Below, one piece after another: positions 1-7,983 of a stretch of DNA of 64,000 nucleotides. Origin of the DNA: Pinirhizobacter soli (GTDB lineage Bacteria > Pseudomonadota > Gammaproteobacteria > Xanthomonadales > Rhodanobacteraceae); the NCBI RefSeq assembly GCF_015905305.1, contig NZ_JADZLQ010000003.1:248001-312000 (forward strand), read 5' to 3'. Position numbers and translations under genes: made by a program. The stretch's first letter is position 1. The number at the start of each line of letters is the position of its first letter. The notes under the pieces are model-generated. The model made no database searches. It saw only the letters and a program-made list of their open reading frames with translations, and was not told the DNA's origin.

Positions 1-1173
<1,173 letters not shown>

Positions 1174-1182
1174 AGGCTCCCC

Positions 1183-1839
1183 ATGGCCGACGTCCTGATC
1201 GCCGACGATCATCCGCTGTTCCGCGACGCCCTGCAGCGTGCGGTACTGGCGGCGCTACCCGGCGCCCAGGTGTACACGGCCGATAGCGTGGATGCACTGC
1301 TGGTACTGGTGGAAGGCCACGCCGACGCCGACCTGTTGCTGCTGGACCTGCACATGCCCGGCGCCCGTGGCTATTCGGCGCTGGCTCATATCCGCGGCCA
1401 GTACCCGGGCCTGCCGATCATCGTGGTGTCCGGCCACGAGGAATCGCAGGTGGCCCATCGCGCCATCGCCCACGGCGCCTCGGGCTACATTCCTAAGTCC
1501 GCACCGGTGGATCAGATCGTGCGGGCAATCCACGCGGTGCTCGACGGCGATGCGTGGCTTCCGCCGCAGATGATCGGCAACGGCAGTGCGCTTGATCCCA
1601 GTGAAGAAGATATCGCCGCGAGGGTGGCCTCGCTCACACCGCAGCAATTCCGTGTGTTGAACATGATCGCCGAGGGGTTGTTGAACAAGCAGATCGCTTA
1701 TGACCTTGGCGTGTCCGAGGCTACGGTGAAGGCGCATATGACGGCGATCATGCGGAAACTCGGGGTATCCAATCGCACGCAAGTGGCGTTGGCGGCGAGT
1801 CATCTGGCGGTAGAGCCGGCGGGAACGCCGCCGATGTAG
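1183..1839 (+). CDS. LuxR-family response regulator, CrbR/ErdR-like
   Basis: The 218-aa protein has an N-terminal receiver domain (acidic pair D8-D9, phospho-acceptor D55 in LLLLDLHMPG, conserved K in IPKSA near 105) and a C-terminal LuxR/NarL helix-turn-helix (LTPQQFRVLNMIAEGL to KLGVSNRTQ). It begins 10 bp after acs and is probably cotranscribed with it. In Vibrio and Pseudomonas the LuxR-type regulators CrbR/ErdR activate acs in response to the symporter-kinase CrbS/MxtR; a kinase with that architecture lies at 7984-11499. The functional pairing is inferred from domain types and location. Confidence 0.85.
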   Translation: MADVLIADDHPLFRDALQRAVLAALPGAQVYTADSVDALLVLVEGHADADLLLLDLHMPGARGYSALAHIRGQYPGLPIIVVSGHEESQVAHRAIAHGASGYIPKSAPVDQIVRAIHAVLDGDAWLPPQMIGNGSALDPSEEDIAARVASLTPQQFRVLNMIAEGLLNKQIAYDLGVSEATVKAHMTAIMRKLGVSNRTQVALAASHLAVEPAGTPPM

Positions 1840-1923
1840 TTTGTCTAAGCCATACTGCTCTCGGCGATGCGACCTTCGTCGAGATGGACGGCTTGGGCAT
1901 CGCTTAACTCCAGCAGACCTCAC

Positions 1924-2355
1924 ATGACGACCGAGATTATTCACGCGGAGACCGACGAACAAATTGCGGCGACGTTTGATGTCGTGCTGCAACTGCGCCC
2001 TCACCTTGAGCGATCGAACTATGTGGCGATGATCCGCCGCCTCATGGCAAGCGATGGACTGAAGGTCCTGGCGCTTCTGGACGAGGGGGAAGTTCGGGCG
2101 GTAGCTGCGTATCGAGTGATGCACATGTTGTATTGCGAAAGCCTGATCTACATCGATGATCTGGTGGTTGACGAACGCGTTCGCTCGCATGGTTATGGCG
2201 CGCGGCTAATTTCAAGACTCAAGGACGAAGGACGCGCGCTTGGGTGCAGTGAAGTGCAGCTGATCTCGCGGGTTACCAGGGAGCATGCGCATCGGTTCTA
2301 CTTTCGTGAGGGCTTCGGAATGGAATGCTTTCATTTCCGGGCCAAGCTCTCTTGA
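1924..2355 (+). CDS. GNAT-family N-acetyltransferase
   Basis: The 143-aa protein has a single GNAT fold. The acetyl-CoA-binding motif A is visible as DLVVDERVRSHGYGARLI (R-x-H-G-Y-G), followed by a motif-B-like segment ending HRFYFREGFGME. The substrate cannot be read from the sequence. The frame is open from 1867, but those extra 19 residues are low-complexity and the ATG at 1924 starts the protein-like part. It is followed after 5-8 bp by an unknown gene, so the two are probably cotranscribed. Confidence 0.8.
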   Translation: MTTEIIHAETDEQIAATFDVVLQLRPHLERSNYVAMIRRLMASDGLKVLALLDEGEVRAVAAYRVMHMLYCESLIYIDDLVVDERVRSHGYGARLISRLKDEGRALGCSEVQLISRVTREHAHRFYFREGFGMECFHFRAKLS

Positions 2356-2363
2356 AAGCCGTG

Positions 2364-2858
2364 ATGACGCTTCTTGACTATTTCGAGACCGATGATGGGT
2401 CGCTCCCTGAAATCGAGGTAAGGTTTTCGGAGCCGGGTCATACCGTAAGGGCGTTCACGCGCCTGTTTACTCTCGGCGCCATTAACCACTCAGCCAACGG
2501 GCCAACGCTGTGGCTGAGGGCCTCTCAGTCAGAGGCGCCATTTACAGGCCCCGGGGATGCCGCGCTTGTGATATCCGGCGATGCGGAATCGATTCAGATA
2601 CTGCTTAACGGCATCACCTGCGCTGGTTGCCGCCTTCCCGACCTTGGCGTATTCGTTGGCCTCAACGAGCTGATTCTCGATTACCGTATGGGCCCGGAAT
2701 GGGGAGGCCCTCAAATAGATGGATTGATAGCCCTTCTTCGGGACCTGCAAACCCTGGGTGGCGAAGTTTCCGTGCACCAATGGTGGGGCGATGATGGACA
2801 ACGGGTATTCGAGGAAGCGCTAGCGCTTGTCGAGGTTTCGAATGAGCATTTCAGATGA
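2364..2858 (+). CDS. Hypothetical protein in accessory block
   Basis: A 164-aa soluble protein that I do not recognise. It has no signal peptide or membrane segment and is acidic with a WWGDDG element near the C-terminus. Start choice is between GTG 2361 and ATG 2364; a longer frame from 2325 would overlap the upstream GNAT gene and is less likely. Its stop overlaps the next start as ATGA-type coupling (2855-2858). The company of small orphan genes resembles accessory or immunity-type blocks, but nothing in the sequence proves such a role. Confidence 0.6.
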   Translation: MTLLDYFETDDGSLPEIEVRFSEPGHTVRAFTRLFTLGAINHSANGPTLWLRASQSEAPFTGPGDAALVISGDAESIQILLNGITCAGCRLPDLGVFVGLNELILDYRMGPEWGGPQIDGLIALLRDLQTLGGEVSVHQWWGDDGQRVFEEALALVEVSNEHFR

Positions 2859-3304
2859 TAGAAATGGATGATGGCGAGAAAAAGTGTCTCGATGACATAG
2901 AGAAGTACGGCTGCCACGTTCTGCACATACTCGCGGAAGCAGACTTGCCTCCCTTCAGTTACTCGGTTGGAATCGAGAAGTCCGCGGGACAGCCGGAAGT
3001 CATCATCATCGGCCTCCGGAAGGAGCTGGCCCATTCCATGATCAATGGATACTGCGAGAGAGCGCGGGCTGGGGAGCGTTTCCAACCAGGTCAGCGCGTA
3101 AGTGGCTTTCTTGAAGGGTTTGATTGCGAGGTTCGTCAAGTCGACCCGCGGCACTATCGTGAATACGTAGGCTGGAATCTCTGGCTGTATAAGAGCGAGT
3201 CGTTCCGTCTCGTCCAGCTTGTCTATCCGTCCACGTTTGGCTACTGGCCCTGGGATGAAGACAGTAGCGACGATTTCCGTCGGTTTCAGCCGATGCTCGA
3301 CTAG
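2855..3304 (+). CDS. DUF4262 domain-containing protein
   Basis: The 149-aa protein matches my recollection of the DUF4262 family: FSYSVGIEKSAGQPEVIIIGL in the first half and a YREYVGWNLWLY ... LVYPSTFGYWPWD C-terminal half. The family has no established biochemical role; members often occur near polymorphic-toxin or other accessory genes. It overlaps the preceding gene by 4 nt, which implies translational coupling. Confidence 0.75.
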   Translation: MIEMDDGEKKCLDDIEKYGCHVLHILAEADLPPFSYSVGIEKSAGQPEVIIIGLRKELAHSMINGYCERARAGERFQPGQRVSGFLEGFDCEVRQVDPRHYREYVGWNLWLYKSESFRLVQLVYPSTFGYWPWDEDSSDDFRRFQPMLD

Positions 3305-3329
3305 ACCCTTCCACCGTCAGGGGACGCAT

Positions 3330-3863
3330 ATGAAACCCGTGCATTCGTTCTTGGGCATCGTGTTGATAGCCTTCGCTCCATTGGGTAACGCAGCGTTTGC
3401 CCAGGCGATCAATGATCCGCTCCTCAATCACCTTACAGGCCAGTGGGTGCTATCGGGAAAGATCGCCCACCGCGACGTAGTACACGATGTGACTGCACAG
3501 TGGGTGCTTGGTCGTCAGTACATACAAATCCACGAAGTGTCGCGCGCGAAGAAGCACGACGGGAAGCCCGAGTACGAGGCAATCGTCTATGTCGGGTGGA
3601 ACCCGGTGCTCAATCAATACACCTGCCTATGGTTGGACAGTACCGGTGGCAATGGCCTCGTGACCGAAGGCCTCGGGCACGCGGAGAAGGATCCGAAGAC
3701 GTTACTCTTCAAATGGAATGACGTAAACGGATCGACTTCCTTGCAAAACGCCTTCTCCTACGATGCCGCCCATGACACATGGCGCTGGTGGATCGACAAC
3801 ATCGACGACGGTAAAGCCAAGCAGTTTGCTGATGTCAGGCTGACTCGGCATTTGAGCAAGTAA
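3330..3863 (+). CDS. Secreted lipocalin-like (DUF1579-type) protein
   Basis: The 177-aa product starts with a Sec signal peptide (MKPVHSFLGIVLIAFAPLG, likely cut after AAFAQ). The mature part is a beta-rich sequence with the pattern LTGQWVLSGKI ... GRQYIQIHEV ... YEAIVYVGWNPVLNQY ... RWWIDN typical of DUF1579 or lipocalin-like periplasmic proteins. Start is the ATG at 3330 because AGGGGA lies 6-10 nt upstream and the signal peptide begins there; the open frame from 3219 overlaps the previous gene. Function unknown. Confidence 0.72.
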   Translation: MKPVHSFLGIVLIAFAPLGNAAFAQAINDPLLNHLTGQWVLSGKIAHRDVVHDVTAQWVLGRQYIQIHEVSRAKKHDGKPEYEAIVYVGWNPVLNQYTCLWLDSTGGNGLVTEGLGHAEKDPKTLLFKWNDVNGSTSLQNAFSYDAAHDTWRWWIDNIDDGKAKQFADVRLTRHLSK

Positions 3864-4047
3864 GCCATGACAAGGCAACTTCTGTTCAGACGATAACCGT
3901 CATCAGAAGGAACTGCTACGCGGATTCCTTCTTCCGCTTCATTTCCTTGATGCTTGCTTTCATCGCTTCGCCTGGCATGCCCATCTCCAGATTCCAAGAG
4001 TGGTTCAACGGCAGAATGTCGGATTCAACTCCAGGCGGATGCGCCCG

Positions 4048-4332
4048 TTATTCGTCCGGCGATCTTGGCTTCATCTCGTATTTGACGCGGGGCGCGGGAA
4101 CATCCCTTTCATCTGTCGGCGCTATCTCGACAACATCCGTCGCTGAAAGGCGATGTTGCGCCCAGTCATAAAGAAACCTCTTGTCGCCTTCCATGCATAC
4201 GGCGCTGGCGAACAACTCGGTTCCTTCGATGCCGTCGTGGGTAATCCACTGGACGGAGAGGCTCATGTTAAGCACGTTCGGATGACCGAACACGCCGAAA
4301 TCCGAGCCGTTGATTCGCACCTTGAAATACAT
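4048..4332 (-). CDS. Hypothetical protein, possibly shortened by an in-frame stop
   Basis: The 94-aa frame starting MYFKVRINGSDFGVFG and ending KYEMKPRSPDE reads like a real protein and is followed by TAA at 4050-4048. The same frame stays open for 43 more codons to TAG at 3918-3916, and those codons also look protein-like (NHSWNLEMGMPGEAMKASIK then a lysine-rich tail). I cannot identify the family. Either the gene ends here or it carries a nonsense mutation. It is antisense to the preceding block and convergent with the secreted protein gene. Confidence 0.5.
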   Translation of the reverse strand: MYFKVRINGSDFGVFGHPNVLNMSLSVQWITHDGIEGTELFASAVCMEGDKRFLYDWAQHRLSATDVVEIAPTDERDVPAPRVKYEMKPRSPDE

Positions 4333-4424
4333 TCGTGAGTTCCGCGACCTCGGTCGGTCCCATGGTAACCATCGTCTGTGCTTGGGACTTCGATGAGGCG
4401 GCTGCGCGCCCGGAACAACGAGCG

Positions 4425-4781
4425 TTAGCCGTCGCTCTTGGCAGCCTGCTTCTGCGCGCACTGCTGGGCATGCGCCTGCATGATCGCCCCGAGCAACCCC
4501 GGGAAGCGCTGGTCGACCTCCTGGCAGCGGGAGGTGTTCCGCATTTCCACCCCATGCCGCTCGCTGCGGATCAGCCCGGCCTCCCTAAGCATGCGGAAAT
4601 GCTGGGAAAGCGTGGATTTGGGGATTTCCTTGTCCTGCATCTGGAGGAAATTCGAGCAGGTGCGCGCGCTTTCCGAGGCCGCCAGGCTCGCGTAGATGGC
4701 GGCCCGGACGGGGTCGGAAAGGACGTGGAGGATGCCCTCGACGGTGATGTCCTCGATGGCGGGGTGGACAAGCGGCCTCAT
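4425..4781 (-). CDS. ArsR/SmtB-type HTH transcriptional regulator
   Basis: A 118-aa winged-helix repressor. The core LHVLSDPVRAAIYASL is the ArsR N-terminal helix pair and KSTLSQHFRMLREAGLI is the recognition helix region. No obvious metal-binding CxC box is present, so it probably senses a small molecule or redox state. It is divergent from the short-chain dehydrogenase at 4888, the usual arrangement for a local repressor; an inverted repeat in the shared gap (4817-4839) is a plausible operator. Confidence 0.85.
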   Translation of the reverse strand: MRPLVHPAIEDITVEGILHVLSDPVRAAIYASLAASESARTCSNFLQMQDKEIPKSTLSQHFRMLREAGLIRSERHGVEMRNTSRCQEVDQRFPGLLGAIMQAHAQQCAQKQAAKSDG

Positions 4782-4816
4782 GATTTCATTTTACCACCCC
4801 CTTGAAGTCTGGTTTA

Positions 4817-4839
4817 GTAGTTCCAATGTCGTGAACTAC
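4817..4839. promoter_or_regulatory. Candidate ArsR operator between divergent genes
   Basis: A 7-bp inverted repeat, GTAGTTC (4817-4823) and GAACTAC (4833-4839), with a 9-nt spacer. It lies in the 106-bp gap between the ArsR gene and the dehydrogenase and is the only clear dyad there. Autoregulation plus control of the dehydrogenase is inferred. Confidence 0.5.
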
Positions 4840-4887
4840 GGGATTTAAGTACCCGTTATTCCTCTACCAGATAGATAAAGGCATCCC

Positions 4888-5634
4888 ATGAGCAAGCTAG
4901 AAGGAAAGGTCGCCATTGTTACGGGCGCATCCAAGGGTATCGGCGCCGCCATCGCCAAGGCCCTGGCCGCCGCCGGCGCTTCGGTCGTGGTGAATTACGC
5001 CTCCAGCAAGGCAGGGGCCGACAAGGTGGTCGGTGAGATCGTCGCCGCTGGCGGCAAGGCCGTGGCGGTACAGGGCGACGTTTCCAAGGCCGCCGAGGCC
5101 AAGGGCATCGTCGATGGTGCCATCAAGGCCTACGGCAAGCTCGACGTGCTGGTGAATAACTCCGGCGTCTACGAATTCGGCAGCCTGGAAGAGCTCACTG
5201 AAGACCACTTCCACCGCCAGTTCAACATCAACGTACTGGGCCTGCTGCTGGTCAGCCAGGCGGCCTCCGCGCACCTGGGCGAAGGCGGCAGCATCATCAA
5301 TGTCGGCTCGCTGGTAACCCGCATCGTGCCGCCGGGCAGCGCGGTCTATACGGGCACCAAGGGTGCGGTCGATGCCATCACCGGCGTGCTGTCGCGTGAG
5401 CTGGGCCCCCGCAAGATCCGCGTCAACGCCCTGAACCCGGGCATGGTGGAGACCGAGGGCACCCATACCGCCGGTTTCATCGGTTCGGATTTCGAGAAGC
5501 AGGCGGTGGCCAATACCCCGCTCGGCCGCATCGGCCAGCCCGACGATATCGCCTCGATCGCCGTGTTCCTGGCCTCGAACGATTCGGCCTGGCTTACCGG
5601 CGAGCATCTGTTTGCCGGCGGCGGCGTCCGCTAA
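4888..5634 (+). CDS. Short-chain dehydrogenase/reductase (FabG-like)
   Basis: The 248-aa classical SDR has the NAD(P)-binding TGASKGIG at residues 12-19, NNSG after strand 4, a catalytic serine in INVGS and the YxxxK dyad in VYTGTKGA. It ends with the common AWLTGEHLFAGGGVR. Such FabG-like enzymes reduce small ketones; the substrate is not determined. It is divergent from an ArsR repressor and followed by a strong hairpin (5661-5694), so it is probably a single-gene transcript induced when the repressor is released. Confidence 0.9.
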   Translation: MSKLEGKVAIVTGASKGIGAAIAKALAAAGASVVVNYASSKAGADKVVGEIVAAGGKAVAVQGDVSKAAEAKGIVDGAIKAYGKLDVLVNNSGVYEFGSLEELTEDHFHRQFNINVLGLLLVSQAASAHLGEGGSIINVGSLVTRIVPPGSAVYTGTKGAVDAITGVLSRELGPRKIRVNALNPGMVETEGTHTAGFIGSDFEKQAVANTPLGRIGQPDDIASIAVFLASNDSAWLTGEHLFAGGGVR

Positions 5635-5660
5635 ACCGGCTTTTCACCCCGGGAAATAAT

Positions 5661-5694
5661 AAATCGACATGCATGCCATCGTGCATGTCGATTT
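5661..5694 (+). terminator. Hairpin downstream of the SDR gene
   Basis: A perfect 13-bp inverted repeat, AAATCGACATGCA (5661-5673) and TGCATGTCGATTT (5682-5694), with an 8-nt loop. It begins 26 bp after the SDR stop. The arms end in a short T run, so a terminator is likely, though an RNA-stability hairpin is possible. Confidence 0.6.
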
Positions 5695-5705
5695 CCCCCT
5701 GGCCC

Positions 5706-5738
5706 GTTCGACATCATGGGTATAACCCCACGTCGAAC
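5706..5738. promoter_or_regulatory. Nested palindrome upstream of the GST gene
   Basis: GTTCGAC (5706-5712) and GTCGAAC (5732-5738) enclose a second small dyad, GGGT-ATA-ACCC (5718-5728). The element ends 14 bp before the GST start, so it could be an operator or a structured leader for the GST gene. Confidence 0.4.
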
Positions 5739-5752
5739 GAGGAAACCCAACG

Positions 5753-6412
5753 ATGGCCCTGGAGCTCTACGCCCACCCCTTCTCGTCCTACTGCCAGAAA
5801 GTCCTGGTAGCCCTTTACGAGAACGGCACTCCGTTCCAGTGGCGCATGCTCGCCCCGGAAGATCCCGAGACCTACCAGACATTCGCCGGCCTCTGGCCGA
5901 TGAAGCGCTTCCCCGTGCTGGTGGACGGTGGCCGCGTGGTGCCCGAAGCCACCACGATCATCGAGTACCTCGGCATCCATCACCCAGGTCCCGTATCGCT
6001 GCTGCCGTCCGAGCCTGCCGCGGCGCTGGATGTGCGCTCGATGGATCGCTTCTTCGACAACTACATCTCCACCCCGCAACAGAAGCTTGTCTTCGACAGC
6101 ATGCGTCCGGAGGATAAGAAAGACGCAACCGGCGCTGCCGACGCGCGCGAGATGCTGGACACCGCCTACGCGTGGCTGGATAAAACCATGGCAACGCGCA
6201 AGTGGGCGACGGGCGACACCTTCAGCCTGGCCGACTGTGGCGCCGCGCCGTTCCTGTTCTATGCCGATTGGACGCATCGCATCGACACGAAGTTTGCCAA
6301 CGTGATCGCCTACCGCCAGCGGCTGCTGGCACGGCCGTCGTTTGCGCGAGCGGTGGACGAAGGCCGACCGTATCGCCATTTCTTCCCGCTCGGTGCGCCT
6401 GACCGCGACTGA
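5753..6412 (+). CDS. Glutathione S-transferase family protein
   Basis: The 219-aa protein has an N-terminal thioredoxin-like domain (LYAHPFSSYCQKVLVAL, with the SSYC motif at the usual active-site position, and VPEATTIIEYL for glutathione binding) and an all-helical C-terminal domain (KWATGDTFSLADCGAAPFL, the conserved N-capping and hydrophobic staple region). It likely conjugates or reduces electrophiles with glutathione in the cytoplasm. The DUF899 gene follows after 23 bp, suggesting an operon of thiol or stress proteins. Confidence 0.9.
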   Translation: MALELYAHPFSSYCQKVLVALYENGTPFQWRMLAPEDPETYQTFAGLWPMKRFPVLVDGGRVVPEATTIIEYLGIHHPGPVSLLPSEPAAALDVRSMDRFFDNYISTPQQKLVFDSMRPEDKKDATGAADAREMLDTAYAWLDKTMATRKWATGDTFSLADCGAAPFLFYADWTHRIDTKFANVIAYRQRLLARPSFARAVDEGRPYRHFFPLGAPDRD

Positions 6413-6435
6413 AGCCGCTGTCCTGGAGAACTGCC

Positions 6436-7134
6436 ATGAATGATGCCGCATCCCTCCCCCCCGCCTTGGAGCTCGCCCAGCGCAATGGCGTGACCTTCCC
6501 CAACGAGAGCGTTGCCTACCGCGCGGCACGCACCGCCCTCCTGGCCGAGGAAATTGAGTTACGCCGGCACATCGAACGCGTTGCCGAACAACGCCGGGCC
6601 TTGCCTGCCGGCGGCGAAGTGAAGGGCGACTACCGCTTCGAAGGCGAAGAAGGCCCTGTGGATTTCGCCGGCCTTTTTGGCGACAAGCAGACGCTGGTGA
6701 TCTACAGCTACATGTTCGGCCCGCAGCGCGAGCGTCCCTGCCCGATGTGCACGACCTTGCTCGATGCCTGGAACGGAGAGGCCAAACCGATCGGCGAGCG
6801 CGTGTCGTTGGTGGTGGTGGCGCGCTCGCCGATCGCCAAGTTAGTGGCGTTCAAGAAGGAACGCGGCTGGAAAGACCTGAGGCTCGCTTTCGACGTAAAC
6901 GACAACTTCAGTCGCGACTACCACGCCATCGCCGACGACGGCAGCGACGTTCCGGGGTTCAATGTGTTCACGCGACGCGACGGCGTCATTCGGCATTTCT
7001 GGAGCGGGGAAATGGGCGGAGTCACAGCCGACCCCGGGCAGGATCCACGTGGAGCGCCCGACCTCGCGCCGATGTGGACGATCCTGGACAGCACGCCGGA
7101 GGGCCGTGGCAGCGACTGGTATCCGAAGCTCTAG
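6436..7134 (+). CDS. DUF899 family thioredoxin-like protein
   Basis: The 232-aa protein matches the DUF899 family, distant thioredoxin-fold proteins. A CPMC motif occurs in ERPCPMCTTLLDAWNG, and the family signatures SPIAKLVAFKKERGW and HFWSGEMGG are present. The biochemical role of the family is not established; a redox role is inferred from the CxxC-like motif. It lies 23 bp after the GST gene on the same strand. Its end is followed by a convergent secreted-protein gene. Confidence 0.85.
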   Translation: MNDAASLPPALELAQRNGVTFPNESVAYRAARTALLAEEIELRRHIERVAEQRRALPAGGEVKGDYRFEGEEGPVDFAGLFGDKQTLVIYSYMFGPQRERPCPMCTTLLDAWNGEAKPIGERVSLVVVARSPIAKLVAFKKERGWKDLRLAFDVNDNFSRDYHAIADDGSDVPGFNVFTRRDGVIRHFWSGEMGGVTADPGQDPRGAPDLAPMWTILDSTPEGRGSDWYPKL

Positions 7135-7152
7135 TAGCGGGTTGCCTAGTGC

Positions 7153-7644
7153 TCAGTTCACCGCCACTACTGTCTCGCCCGAGGTGCCTTCGAGAGCCAT
7201 GGTGGCGGCGTCCCCGGCGGTTTGCGCACCGGTCAACAAGACGGTGATCGTGCGTATGTTTCCTTCGCTGTTACGCACGGTGACGGTGAACACCTGACGA
7301 GCCGGCGCCGCATGGTTAACAACGGCGGGAGCATAGCTAGCTAGACAGGCCGCGAACCCGATGTCTTCCACATCGCAAAATGCCGTGTGTGTCACGCCCA
7401 TGCCCTGAGCCATGCAGGCCGAGGGATCTGTCCCTATGCAGACAGCTTCGTCGTCCGCAGTTGCCGCACGGCTTGCGTTAACGCGTGGTGCCTGCATGAC
7501 GACGCGCGCAGCTTGAACGGTCGTCGGCGCGATCGAGCCAGCAATTTGCCGGGCCTTGGCTATGGGTACGTCGGCGCCGCATACGGGAGCGACGGACAGG
7601 ACCGCCATGGAGGTCGCAGAAACGATTTTTAGGATGGCTCTCAT
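7153..7644 (-). CDS. Secreted hypothetical protein
   Basis: A 163-aa protein with an N-terminal signal peptide (MRAILKIVSATSMAVLSVAP, probable cleavage after VCGA). The mature part has four cysteines in the middle (AVCIGTDPSACMAQG and FCDVEDIGFAACLAS) and a beta-rich tail (VFTVTVRNSEGNIRTITVLL). I do not recognise a family. It is convergent with the DUF899 gene and transcribed alone. Confidence 0.6.
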   Translation of the reverse strand: MRAILKIVSATSMAVLSVAPVCGADVPIAKARQIAGSIAPTTVQAARVVMQAPRVNASRAATADDEAVCIGTDPSACMAQGMGVTHTAFCDVEDIGFAACLASYAPAVVNHAAPARQVFTVTVRNSEGNIRTITVLLTGAQTAGDAATMALEGTSGETVVAVN

Positions 7645-7983
7645 AGTGGTCGCGCCCAGCCCTTGTCATAAGAGCGCCAAGACTGTTGAAGTCGGGCAAG
7701 TGCACACTCCGCGTGCATTTCGGCACAACGAAATGCCTACCGTCAGATCATCGCCTTCTCGAAGAATCCGACGCCTGCATCATTGCACCACCCATTTAGG
7801 GCGGCGACTAAATCTATAGGCCAAACCGGCAACTTCCCACGACCGATGATAGGAGTGGGACGCAAGTCTCAGCGCGATCGGCTAGCGTGTCGGACCTGCC
7901 GGGCAAGTGCTGGCTACCGACATCGATGCCTCCTGGACGAAAGATGCAGCGTCCCCGAACGAGAGCGCGAAAACCGCAATAAG
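7645..7983. other. Gene-free interval with one small dyad
   Basis: No convincing gene is seen in these 339 bp. One 8-bp inverted repeat occurs, GCATTTCG (7715-7722) and CGAAATGC (7729-7736), with a 6-nt loop. It may belong to the promoter of the secreted protein (start 7644) or to the 3' end of the kinase transcript arriving from the right. Confidence 0.5.

Noticed and set aside
4335-4805. 156-aa plus-strand frame over the ArsR gene
   Set aside because: It is antisense to a well-supported ArsR regulator and has no domain.
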